Below are positions 1 to 10,454 of a DNA stretch of 64,000 nt, piece after piece; the stretch's first letter is position 1; the number at the start of each line of letters is the position of its first letter. The stretch lies in assembly GCA_930367205.1 (NCBI GenBank), contig OV884015.1, positions 77,205,341-77,269,340 on the forward strand, read 5' to 3'. The notes beneath the pieces were generated by a model. The model saw nothing but the letters and a program-made list of their open reading frames with translations. It searched no databases and was not told the origin of the DNA. A program made the position numbers and the translations under genes. The DNA comes from Acanthosoma haemorrhoidale (lineage: Eukaryota; Arthropoda; Insecta; Hemiptera; Acanthosomatidae).

Positions 1-462
1 GGCTAATGTTGTGGTTATTAATAAATTGAGAAACTAGGAATTGTGAAATATATTCAAATAAAATAGTTATAACAAATAATTATAATTATATAGAGTGCTG
101 ACAAAAAGTATAAAAAAAATATTCAATTCCCTTTAAAATAGGATAGTTACTACTAATTACAAAAAACATGAAATTTGAGCTCAATTTCTTTTAATGGATC
201 CATAATAAAAACAATATTAATATCACCCAATCGATGATCTTCCTTTTATCTAATCAACGTTACTTCTGCTGTTGGTTCTTCTCCTCTCTTCCTGTTGGTG
301 ACCGCCAATTCGGGAGCTTGCTCTGGTTCGCTCTTCTAGTCGGTTGGGCTAAGACTGCCCGTTTATCTCATCCCCACTCCTAAGAGCATAAGGGAAGATG
401 CTTACCAGATGGGAGGGTTGCTGGTCACGATATTCTCAAATATCACGAATGTTACAATATAT
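1..462. repeat. Dispersed repeat alpha, copy 1
   Basis: This segment is nearly identical to 57584-58030 in the same orientation, about 57 kb away. Both copies stop matching at the same sequence, just after a TTACAATATAT motif. The copy may extend left of the window. No open frame or terminal repeat is visible, so the class is unknown; it behaves like an interspersed mobile repeat rather than a local duplication. Confidence 0.85.
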
Positions 463-1070
463 TTGATTCTGTTCCAAGAACAACCCATTTTCCAATGATT
501 TGAAATTATGTGGCGATCTTAATGGTATCTAACCCTAACAAATTGTCTACGTAACATTTTCTAGTAGACCTATTGCACTCCTCTCAACTCTAGGAAACAC
601 TTTTGAAAATTCAATTATAATTATAATTTCCTAAGTTCCCAAGAGATAAACCACTATCATCAAATTGGTTTAAAAGCTCACTATTCGACAAAAACTTAAT
701 TAATTTATTTTTTTAACCAAACAATTTTCATTATTTTTCTTTATGTTACACGAGCTACCTATAGATAACAAGCACCAGAGTATCTCCAGACTAATACTAT
801 AACAAAATTAACGCCTAAAACTAAAATTTAAATACTCACTTAGCCATTACCATACGTTCGGTGAATGGTTTTTTTTTTACAACTCAATACTTACTTGCAT
901 ACCAATATACTAGCGAATCTAGTATGCCAACTGTACCCGAATACATACAATGTAAGGAAATAGATAAGGGATGTATCTTTTCTACGGTTACATATATCCT
1001 TTTATATAACTTCATCACTTACCCATCAACACCACGCCTTTACACTCGAGTCAAGTAATTAAAATATTTT
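463..1070. other. AT-rich DNA, no gene seen
   Basis: Only short chance open frames occur here, with no splice-like or coding signal that I can support. Confidence 0.6.
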
Positions 1071-1160
1071 ATTTAAAAAGGGTGCCATTTAACTATTGAG
1101 CTACACCAAATGTAATTTCTCTAATTTCTGGGCGTATTGCATTTTTGCAAATTTGTAACT
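1071..1160. repeat. Short imperfect repeat gamma, copy 1
   Basis: About 90 bp recur at 1726-1815 in direct orientation. Both copies have an AAAAAGG start, a CATTTAACTATT core and a GCGTATTGCATT end. The pair lies on either side of the first copy of repeat beta, so they may be two internal parts of one decayed element. Confidence 0.6.
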
Positions 1161-1161
1161 T

Positions 1162-1422
1162 TGTGAAAATTGTAAGCTTTGAAGAACGTTTTTGGAGTGA
1201 GCTACAGGGTTGAGGTATTAATTCTATTCTCTGCAATGATTTTCGAGTGTAAACATTAGATCGTACAGAAGACATGTTTCAGAGACCACAATGGATTTAG
1301 TGTAATCGATTCAGTCAAATAGAACATTGATGTTACCATCTCGTGTAGATTGATGTAATGACTGCGCTTTTGTCGAAGGTAGTTTCCCGTTTAAGACGCA
1401 ACACATAATTTCATTATCAGAT
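1162..1422. repeat. Dispersed repeat beta, copy 1
   Basis: Matches 6258-6592 in direct orientation. The shared core includes GGAGTGAGCTACAGGG and a stretch ending near GACGCAACA. This copy lacks two short internal blocks that are present in the 6.3-kb copy. In the other copy a 71-codon frame runs through the repeat; here it is broken. The family is unknown. Confidence 0.75.
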
Positions 1423-1725
1423 ACAGTCAATATATTTTCTCAGCTGTGTGGTGTGGCATTGAAGTTTTTCTTTCTTAGAGTTTCCTTGATGTTTCTCAAA
1501 ATTGGAAATCCTTTCTCCTCTCCTGCTGTTCTGGCGATTGTAAGTCCCCTGTATGAACTGTATTGTGATTCCATTTGATTATTAAACGACATATTTTCTA
1601 CTAAACGAAAGACAATTGAAAACAGCTCAGTGTGCAAGGCTGAGGCATACAACTGCGCATGCCCCACAACTTTAGTTGCAAGTAGGCCCAAGTGATCCAC
1701 ATTTTATTTGCAGCTTTACGCATAG

Positions 1726-1815
1726 TTTGATTTAAAAAGGGATGTCATTTAACTATTCAACTACAACAGATGTGATTCCTCTGTCAAATCCTGAGCGTAT
1801 TGCATTATTGTAAAG
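1726..1815. repeat. Short imperfect repeat gamma, copy 2
   Basis: Second copy of the unit at 1071-1160, about 80 percent similar by eye. Confidence 0.55.
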
Positions 1816-3155
1816 TAATACCAAGATATATTTTGCTCAAGAATATTCAATTAATTTAATATTATCCCAATTGAATCCAACCCGAAGTGATTTACCTTAA
1901 TAAATTGACGTGGTGATCAATGGAAGGAATTTCATTTATATAAAATAGAATTATACAATACAATATGCTTTATTCAAATGTTTAAAATGTTTAATGGAAG
2001 AGAATTAAAAAAACTAACGTGGATTCATATGATGAAAAGGATTACATATATCGTACTATCCAACTATTAAAAACTATTCTCACGATTTACAACGGTGTCT
2101 TCTATAGAATGGAAGTTCAGACCAAGACTTCATCACCTCGGTGCGGCCCCCTTGACCCTTTTGTGTTAAGAAATATTTTTTAACACCTACATCGAACCAA
2201 GTCGGGACGTGATCCTAACACATCCTCAAAGGCTAAATGGCCCACCCGACTTTTATCCAAGCTTGCTTTTATGACAGTCAGTAAAGGGACTTATGTACTT
2301 TGGCCACTTTCACCTCTCAGATTCCATATTTCAAATATTCAATTCACATGCTGGGGTAGACCGTACAATACTTCTTTCTAGTTGATACATTATGCACAGC
2401 ACTTATTACTAAATTATTGTTGCTACACTTACAATTTTCAATTTAGCATATGAGCGTATTGTTGAGTGCTCTTGCAGCCTCGGACGGAAAAATGTCTGAC
2501 AAGTCAACGTTTATTCGATTCCAGCACGAATTACTTCAATTCGTTCATAATCCGTTTATTATTTTTTTCCTTTACCATTGCTAGGAAGGTGAAAAACATG
2601 TAGACGAATTTGCTATGTACCCGGGTTGGGTAAATTTATTTACATAGTACGTATCTGTTTTGTAAGTATTGTGTGAATGGGTATGTAAATGTGAGTGAAT
2701 GAGGGGATTTTTTCCCGATTACTACCCTAAATAGAAATAAAAACATTAAATCATTCTATCAAAAAGATAATTTCTGTTTTTTAGATTAAATTAAGAAAAT
2801 AGCTTCCCGTCATTTTCTTCCATCTAGTTATTTATTTCTTATTCTTAAGTGCTTTCTGCAGTTCACAACGCCACTCTCAAGTGTCCAGAATGTACTTGGC
2901 TAGAGTAGCTCGTCAGACACCGTTATCATTAATAACATTCTGAGTACTTTGGAATGATAGTATAGGCTGCTGAAAGCGCTTGTGAAAAAAGGAACAAATA
3001 ACTTATGGGAAGGCAAAAGTATGGCGTTATTTACTTATAAAATCGTCGGATGGATCCTTTGAGGGTTTTTTTTCTAGAGATGCTTTTTTCGGTAGCATTC
3101 ACGAAGTTTCCCCACAACAACATCTAATAAGATGTGATGTTGGAATAAAAGAGAT
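1816..3155. other. AT-rich DNA, no gene seen
   Basis: No coding or repeat signal that I can support. Open frames are short and biased by AT content. Confidence 0.55.
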
Positions 3156-3560
3156 GTACCCTGGCAGGTTCGCAAACTACAGACTAAGGCCAGCCGAGGA
3201 GGGGGCTAGAGATGAACAATAGGATCGGTCCGGCTGCTGGATGAAGGGGGCAAGTTGATTTGTAGCGGTGCATATTCGCGTGGCCTGGAACACTATATCA
3301 CGCGTCCCACGATTAGAGGGCCCCTCTGTGAGGGCTAATGAAGGCAGGTCGATATCCCGAAGCCCACCAATGCCTCATCGCCTGCCCGTGATCAATAGCA
3401 CCACGTCCTGCGCCCTTACGCCATCCCCACCACCGGCCACGCACCTCATCCCCACCCCGACGCTTTACATCTCTCAGCTCCCTTCCTCGCTGTTTATTTA
3501 TCCTATTCAAATCGCCAATAAATATGTATTTTCGCAAAAATTTGCATATTTATAGCGGTT
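3156..3560. other. GC-rich island, possible regulatory DNA
   Basis: This stretch is clearly richer in GC and CpG than its surroundings, and it has overlapping short open frames on both strands without a consistent codon signal. It could be a conserved non-coding block or a fragment of an exon. No motif identifies it. Confidence 0.3.
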
Positions 3561-4806
3561 TTCGTGAGCTGACGATTCGCGTTGTCACCGCTAAAGCACA
3601 GGTATCAGGATTCTTTTAAACCTTCAGGTTGATTGCAACAAAGTATGTTGTCTATTTTTTCGTTCATTCCTCCCATCCATCTCTTTGACAGCCAAGATGC
3701 TCTAGCACTTGTAAATAGGAAGACTTACTATAGGCTCACGGGTTGAGACTCAGAGCAATCTCACCAGGCGATGATGCTTTCCTAGTTTATATTCATTAAA
3801 GTACATGCAATGCACCGTGCGTGCATACATGCTTTAAAATTTTCGTTTTTTCTACATATAATTACTTGTACGCACTTGAGGACGGAGCTTGTCATATGAC
3901 AAGCTAACATCTATATAGAACACATGTATTTAAAAATTACAATGTGTGAAAAACCATTTTTTCAAAAAAGGCTTTGGAGCCCTTGCAAGTATTATTTTTG
4001 TTTTTTAAATCAGTCGAGGTCCTATTTGGCCATCTTGACGACTATGAATGATGTCATTTTTGAAAATCATTGTTCGCACTCTTGTACTATTTTAATACAG
4101 AACCGGTAAAATATCTGTATAAAACTTTGTTTAAATACTTTCAGTAAAAAAAGCTTATCTATTCTCAAGACAACAAGGACTATACAGCTAATACGTTGGT
4201 GCAGTATGGCTGTTATGAAATACAAATAAATAATTCGTAGTTGGTTCGTATTTGTGATGCGATCATGTTCTGTGTGCATTTTTGGTTTAAATCTACCTTA
4301 AAATGAGGTTAGGTGTTGTCAAGGGATTTATTAATATGAAAATGGTGTAGTTTTCACAATGATAATACGTTTGTTCTCAGTATTTATGCTGATGCATAAT
4401 ACTTGAATGGACATTTTCTTTCATCGAAGATGCGAGTGGGAAGGCAAGGATACTAAGTGACGTTTCAGACTTAATTTACACAGTCTAAAGAGGTCAATGC
4501 TTGTTAGTCCATGTTGAGCTTGGCTAATGTCGTCTATTTCTATGCAAGCCCTGACTGCGCTCTAGCGGTGGTGAGTGTCTTTCTTCTAGCCGTGATGCAT
4601 ATTCATGGCTATCCCCTTCGGATAAGGTATTGATGCACTTCTGAACATTGTCTCTCTCTTCTTGTCTCTAGGGTCAGTTTTTTAGCTAAAGACATTCTCT
4701 GAAAAATATTACTTTATCCCAATTTCTATTTTATTAAAATTTCGAATGATGTACTCAACTATCCCGATGTATATTCTTGTAATTTTTTTTTATAATTGAT
4801 ACTCAT
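3561..4806. other. AT-rich DNA, no gene seen
   Basis: Frames of 60-70 codons on both strands overlap each other and look like chance. Nothing else is recognisable. Confidence 0.55.
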
Positions 4807-4817
4807 ATCTTTGAAGT
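4807..4817. repeat. 11-bp target-site duplication of LINE copy A1, left
   Basis: ATCTTTGAAGT here is repeated exactly at 5376-5386, directly after the poly-A tail of the insertion. Confidence 0.9.
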
Positions 4818-4818
4818 G

Positions 4819-5061
4819 CTATTGATTTACAAGAGTGTACTCAGGCCTACTCTGCTGTATGGTGCACCGCTCTTTCGTCATCTGACCTATACGACAGCTC
4901 GGCGACTCCAACAATTTCAAAACGGTATACTGATGAAAGTGTTCAGGCATACTTCATTCGAGCAGCGGAGCAACAGTGAGCTTCACGAGATCTTTGAGCT
5001 GCCTACGGTGGATGAATTCATCCAACGTAGACATATCAAATTTTTCGACTCCAGTACTTGA
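4819..5061 (+). pseudogene. ORF2 C-terminal fragment of LINE A1
   Basis: About 80 codons of a reverse-transcriptase ORF downstream of the catalytic domain. The upstream GTG that would open the frame is formed by the TSD plus the first base of the insert, so it is not a native start. After FFDS the frame ends early; in the sister copy the same region continues as a YLTNPVFNT-like stretch, which here lies in another frame directly downstream. The fragment lacks all catalytic motifs and cannot make an enzyme. Confidence 0.85.
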
Positions 5062-5189
5062 CAAACCCGGTGTTTAACACGATAACCCCCGCTCCGTTCC
5101 CCTATCGATGGCAGGACGCTGTCGTGGCTGGAACGCTTTAGTCTTAGGTTCTAGTTTTAGATTTTTAGTTTGCCACATTGTAATCCGAA

Positions 5190-5205
5190 GGTGAGCCCCA
5201 TCACC
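5190..5205 (+). other. 3'-UTR stem-loop 1 of LINE family A
   Basis: GGTGA-GCCCCA-TCACC forms a perfect 5-bp stem with a 6-base loop shortly after the end of ORF2. The same hairpin recurs at 6009, 8228, 47265, on the minus strand at 27057, and on the minus strand at 49988 with a changed loop. It is likely an RNA element used in retrotransposition; that role is inferred. Confidence 0.6.
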
Positions 5206-5375
5206 TAGTCCTGTACCCAGTGGTTGTAATTTTAACTTCAAATAGAAAATTGTTATTGTAATTCTACCCTCCTTCGAATGTATACGCAGATATGCAGTAA
5301 GAGGAGAAAACTGTAAATCGAGAATTTGTAAATTGTAAAACTTTGATCAATAAAGGGGTTTTGAAAAAAAAAAAA

Positions 5376-5386
5376 ATCTTTGAAGT
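5376..5386. repeat. 11-bp target-site duplication of LINE copy A1, right
   Basis: Exact copy of the left TSD, immediately after the poly-A run. Confidence 0.9.
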
Positions 5387-6008
5387 AGCCTAACGTAGTT
5401 TAGTATTGCCACATTTCTCAATCGATTAAAATCAGAATAGCAGTGTAGAATAAAGCATTTGAAAACTCATTAAAATATAAAGCTTATTTGGAGGTTTCCA
5501 TAAAATTAAATTTTTAATATTTCTTAACTTTGAAATGCGCCGGTGGTTCTCTAGATGATTATTTTCAAAGATAATATCATAAAAGTCTTAAAGGAAATTA
5601 AACGCTGATAATGGAAATCTATTGGATTTTTGACATGAGGTACCAGGAATTGGTACATTTTTTAATTAATGTATGTAATTTGTATCTTTATTTTTTTTTC
5701 CAAACTGAAATTGCAAAAGGCCACATTCTGTTTCCAACTTTAACTCGACCAGTGTTTTTTAGAGTTATGGTATCTTATTTGTTTTGATCTTATGGAGGTC
5801 CCCGATTGATAACCTGATAATACTTAAAATAAAGCATTTTTTAAAAGATTTGTTCAATGTGGTTTACTAACTCATCAGGCCACATTACAGGACCAACAAG
5901 TGTTAAACTAAGTTAACTGATGAGTCCGCTGATTAATTTATTATTTTTTTCCGATGGTGATAAAGATCGAACTGACGCCAGTGATAATTCTAAGTTTATG
6001 ATAAATTA
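5387..6008. other. AT-rich DNA, no gene seen
   Basis: Nothing recognisable. This is probably the pre-insertion background sequence. Confidence 0.5.
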
Positions 6009-6175
6009 GGTGAGCCCCATCACTATTAATAAATTCAGTCTATTAATGTATAATGTACATCATAATAATTTTGTACAATACAGATCAAAAGTAGCCAAGC
6101 TACAGGAAATACACTGAAGCAATTGAGAATAGATTCGTTTGTAGAATCTATATTTTGTACATATATAAATTTGTA
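6009..6175 (+). mobile_element. LINE 3'-UTR fragment (family E)
   Basis: Starts at the GGTGAGCCCCATCAC hairpin and continues with ATAATGTACATCATAA and the second hairpin GTAGC-CAA-GCTAC at 6091-6103, followed by AGGAAATAC. No ORF2 coding part remains upstream. The same subfamily ends the window at 63932-64000. Confidence 0.7.
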
Positions 6176-6257
6176 ACAATGGGATAATGGGGGCGGGGAT
6201 TCATTCTCATTAAACTAAAACTCTATCTACATTATAAATATTTATCTGTTCGGATTT

Positions 6258-6592
6258 TGAAAGTGAGAGTAAGCTTTGAGCCAGATTATTATGCTCTCTT
6301 TTTTGGAGTGAGCTACAGGGTTGATATACTCAATCCGTTCGGGTTGAGGTATCAATTCTGTTCTCTCTCCTTAAGTCTTATCAATACTTGCCAGCAAGGC
6401 AATGAGTTTCGAGTGTATACATTAGTTCGTACAGAAGATATGTTTGAGGGACTCCAATGGATATTAGTGTAATCGATTCAGTCAAATAGAACATTGATGT
6501 CACCATCTCGTGTAGATTGAAGTAATAACTGCGCTTTTGTCGAAGGTAGTATCACGTTGAAGACGCAACATATAATTTCAATCATATTATCA
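6258..6592. repeat. Dispersed repeat beta, copy 2
   Basis: Longer copy of the repeat at 1162-1422. It holds a 71-codon frame on the plus strand (6257-6472) with a reading such as FGVSYRVD and EDMFEGLQWILV, which may be a remnant of a coding repeat. No family is recognised. Confidence 0.7.
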
Positions 6593-7944
6593 AGGGGAAT
6601 TACCTATATTTACTAACTATCTTAATAAGTACTAATAAGTAAATAACGTTTCTATTTAATATCGAATGAAACTGTCTACAGTTAGTTCATTAAAGTTTGA
6701 TTGTAGGTCAAAAAGCGTCTAAAAGCAATAGGACTAATAAAAATTTTAATAGAGTTTTCTTGTTGATTTGTTAGTTTGTTTAGTGCTTAAAAGCGATTTG
6801 AGGAACTGGAATAAAAAATTTTTATTCTTGCATTTTCTTCCTGAGTCTTTAACTGTAAATTGAACTGTAAATTCACCTTTTCAATTGGAAAAGCTACGAA
6901 GTTCGTTTTTACACCATTTTAAAAAGGATAAATTTTATGTATTTATATTACTTACACTAAATTTACAACGGTTAAATGTATTTCTAAAGATGTGCACCAA
7001 ACTTGCAAAGAGATGACTTCCGACTTCAAATTAAAATATTTCACTGGTATGCACGTCTAAACGGAAGAAATGTTGGGGGGTTTACCCCCTTTAGAACGGT
7101 ATGCAAACGGCATTTATTTGTTTTCTCATTAAAAAAACAAAAAAAAAATCAATTTGTTTTAAGAGCCATTTATGCTCATAACCACTGTGCCGAATTCGGC
7201 TTTGATCCGTCAAACAGTTCAAGTTGTTGTAGCGGACACAAATACAACATTAATTGTGTGACGTTTCCGTTGTTTGGTGCCCGGATCATAATCTTTTCAA
7301 TTGACCCCTGTCATAATGACATTGATCCTATAAATGATGTGATAAGAAGATAAATGTTTGCTTGTGTGCCCTCGTTGTAGTAGTAAATAATTCAGTAGTG
7401 GCGACGACAGACGAACACGGCTACTTGAAGTAAAGGTCCGGTCGGAAGAGCTCCGAACAATATTAATTTCAAAGTGCTCCCGGTGTCCTCGGAGACCAGA
7501 AGCTCCTGTTGCCGATTAGCTCTAAGTGTGGTTCAACACCCGAGGAACAGGCACATCCGGGTAAGATAATCCCCCTAAGTTCACTGAGGAAAGTAAATCG
7601 AACCCTCTTTAATCACTTCTCATTATAATACTCACCCTCCGATTTTATATTTTTTTTAGCCTTTTTTTGAAAAATTTGTTTTTTAAAAAATAGTGTGAAT
7701 CATTCAGTTCATGGCACTTTATGTTGTTTGGTGTCGCATTTTCCTTAAATGAACTGGTTAGCGAATCTTAGGAGAAAATATCCAATTAGATAAAACATCA
7801 ATTGCGAACTTTTATTTTCATTTATTCTCCGTTATTTTAGCTTCCGTTTATCCGAGGAGCATCATATTCCTTGGATGTATATCTGACAATGCTCTAACGA
7901 CAGGCCATTTCCCATTGCTTTGTGGATATATTTGTGTTATCAAA
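6593..7944. other. AT-rich DNA with a possible conserved block at 7160-7360
   Basis: No supported gene. A 116-codon frame at 7003-7353 crosses a poly-A stretch and looks accidental. The part from 7160 to 7360 has more even base composition and homeodomain-like TAATTG or TAATGA cores, so it could be an enhancer. The stretch at 7400-7570 is GC-richer but has no continuous frame. Confidence 0.35.
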
Positions 7945-8458
7945 ACGAAACAAATGTCTCCAACATTTCCAGAATGGGATCATGCGAAAAGTGGTCCGAT
8001 AAACCTCTCTCGAGAGGTTGAATAACGCTAACCAGCACCCGTTGCTTGGTGTGCCGTCGGTGGGTGAGTTCATCCGCCGGAGACACATCAAGTTTGTAGA
8101 CTCGTTGCAGCACCTAACCAACCCAGTGTTTAACACCATGGCCCCTCTCGCATCGAAGGTAACAGACTGTCGGGGAAAAGTTGGGTTAAGAATTAGTATG
8201 TAAGTTAGTTTTAAGTTGGATCAAAAAGGTGAGCCCCATAACCTTTATTAGTCAGTTTAGTCCAGTTACGTATAATGTGTATCCTTATACTTGTTTATTC
8301 ATTATATAATTTTTATAAAATAACAAAACCTGTATATAATGTAGCGATGCTACAGGAAATACAAAGATAATTTGTGAATAGATTCGCCTGAGGATCTATA
8401 ATTATATATAATTATCTGGAAATTTAAAGGGGCTATGAAAGAAAAAAATAAATAAAAA
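7945..8458 (+). mobile_element. 5'-truncated LINE copy B1
   Basis: A decayed copy of the LINE family best preserved at 46948-47494. The coding part shows a readable PLLGVPSVGEFIRRRHIKF stretch around 8037-8100, then LTNPVFNTM, with frameshifts upstream. The 3' UTR follows with hairpin 1 (8228-8243, one stem base changed) and hairpin 2 GTAGC-GAT-GCTAC at 8341-8353. It ends in an A-rich tail near 8458. No TSD could be fixed. Confidence 0.8.
8018..8165 (+). pseudogene. ORF2 C-terminal remnant of LINE B1
   Basis: Reads as NNANQHPLLGVPSVGEF, RRRHIKFVDSLQHLTNP and NTMAPLASK, matching the B4 copy at 46963-47223 residue for residue over most of its length. It is broken upstream by single-base changes and has no catalytic motif. 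Confidence 0.75.
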
Positions 8459-8843
8459 ACATTCATTAGAAAAAAAAGTTAATTTGAAGATAGCAAGCAG
8501 CAAAACTTAAGCCACACCTATCGGAGTTATGCTTATTTGAGTACTTACAAAATATTTAAGCAGGTATTCAGAAAGATATACCACAGAATATAATAAGATA
8601 ATTAAATAATTATGTAATATTTTATTTAAAAAAAAAATAATTGGAATGAAAAAATTAAAATACGAGGAACGCAGTAGTCAGCGTGCTAAAAAGCTAACCA
8701 CGTATTTTATTTTTAAAAATAACAACAACAGATCTTTTAATGTGTTAGTTCGAACAAAGAAATACATGAGAATTGTTTTTTTCTGTCACACAACCCCATC
8801 CTGAATATTTGACCGGCTGCAGGAGGACACAATTTTTCCCCTC
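8459..8843. other. AT-rich DNA, no gene seen
   Basis: No repeat or coding signal recognised. Confidence 0.5.
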
Positions 8844-8880
8844 TATAAATGGACGGTTGAGTTCTTATTCCATACCAGTG
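8844..8880 (+). promoter_or_regulatory. Candidate TATA plus initiator promoter
   Basis: TATAAAT at 8844-8850 is followed about 33 bases downstream by CCAGTG (8876-8881), close to the spacing and sequence of an arthropod TATA/initiator core promoter. The region around it is less AT-rich than its flanks, which makes the TATA match less trivial. No ATG exon with a clear donor could be tied to it, so it may be spurious. Confidence 0.25.
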
Positions 8881-10370
8881 ATAGTTGAAGTTAACAGTTC
8901 TTCTTCGCGGAGGTGGTGAAGAAAGAGAAAAATCCCCACTGACAGCAATTAGACAGATTACTAACGAACCCAGCCTTATATCGTATTTAAACGGGATTGC
9001 CGCTTGAGATTCCTTTTAAGGAAACCTACTATATTTTTATGTTCATCTGTAATTACACATTTTATGTCCGATCTGCAATTATTGGTTAAGCGGGCTTATA
9101 AATAGGTCTGTTTAATCGTCACGAACTCTATTCAACTTGTGTCCACGATGGGTTTGACTGCACATTGTGTATTCCAGTAATTCATGTGAGAGAAAAATCT
9201 AATGGATTAGTTATTAGTTAGACAAAGTAGCCTTAGAAGTTAGCCATTGAGGAGGCTTTCGATAATTTGTGTTCCAAAACCAAAAATGTATAGAATCCGA
9301 AAGTGCTTAAATTATCACGAAGATATTTCTAAGCAATAGTACGCGGATAGTCCCTCGATCCAAATAGTACGTAAATCTCAAAATAGTTTTTTCACTTCCC
9401 ATCTCCACGCAGCTGTTTTTAATTACGTTTTACAATGCAATTAATAACAGTGCAATTTATTTCATGATAATCCCTGTAATAACGAGTGTATAAATATTTG
9501 TAGTACATATCCAAGAATTGATTAGTAAATCGAAGAATGCGTAATGTTAAATACAAGGATATGAAAGAAGTGCCTTAAATAATGGATATCAGTGAAAAAA
9601 GCTAGTAAGTAATATGCAACAAGCTTCACAATTTATTCAACTTGGATTAAAATTCTGATGTCGATAAAAATTAAAATGAGGTTACATGTTGTATGAATAC
9701 GAGTCAAGAATTACAATTGATGTTACGTACTAAAAAGAAGGAGTATAGCAATGGTATGGCCAAATTGTGTTAATGAGACACACCAATATACCCAATGGTG
9801 GATGTACAATTTTTTTTTTTTAGTAAAACATTACTATCTCCCCGGTCAACGGGTAATTGATTGTATTAAATGATCTCATTCATATAAACAATATTACGTT
9901 CACTCTCTCATTCATAATGTATTTATCCAATATACAAGAGGTTATTCTAATAGGCTTTTCTACTTGATTCCAATCAAGCGTTAACTGGGTCTTTTGGATA
10001 GGGGTATAAGAAGATTGTTGAATAGTTATAACTTTTAATTTAAAATCATGGTACTGAGAAAATATTTATCTAAAGGCTTTCTATTTTTTCTCAGACTTCG
10101 GTTGCTGAAAAAATAGAAATAATATTGCTACTGTATAAGAGAGTAAGTTGAATGCGCAATTTTGATGTCCTGCAGCCAAAAATTTAAAAACTTTTCTTTG
10201 GTTAATACATAGTGAAACCTTAGAAAATGTGAGGAGAGTGACGATAAGAGACAGGTATTTTTATTTGCATAGTATTTACGTGGATCTATGCCAATAGTTC
10301 TATCTATTTGACTGAGATTAAAGTAGTATCTACTAAAATAATTAGAACGTAAATACCATTAACAGTTTTC
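8881..10370. other. AT-rich DNA, no gene seen
   Basis: No supported gene or repeat. Around 9060-9190 the composition is more balanced, with cores such as TAAATAGG and GCAATTATTGG, and this part could be regulatory. Confidence 0.4.
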
Positions 10371-10454
10371 ATGGCTGCTGTACGCCCACAGACCACCGAA
10401 CTGGAGATCAGGAGGACATTCAAGTATGTATGTCAGTTGAAAAGGACAAAAGCT
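10371..10454 (+). other. Small exon-like ORF ending at a GTAAGT site
   Basis: An ATG opens 28 codons (starting MAAVRPQTTELEIRR) that end exactly at a GTAAGT donor-like site at 10455; read through, the frame stops six codons later. The basic helix-like composition could be the N-terminus of a transposase or a chance frame. No downstream exon was found. Confidence 0.2.

Larger units (their letters stand above)
4818..5375 (+). mobile_element. LINE-derived copy A1 (5' end inside ORF2), about 558 bp
   Basis: A retrotransposed fragment carrying the last part of a LINE ORF2, a 3' UTR and a poly-A tail at about 5364-5375, flanked by a perfect 11-bp TSD. The protein part (4819-5061) reads LLIYKS...LRPTLLYGAPLF, then QQFQNGILMK and RRHIKFFDS, the region downstream of the reverse transcriptase in Jockey-type elements. 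It ends shortly after RRHIKFFDS, where the copy at 50060 continues for about 20 more residues, so the frame is probably broken. The insertion begins with GCTATTGATTTAC, the same nucleotide at which the copy at 49816-50387 begins. Confidence 0.9.

Noticed and set aside
7003..7353. 116-codon plus-strand frame as a gene
   Set aside because: It crosses a poly-A stretch, has no recognised domain and shows no start or splice context.
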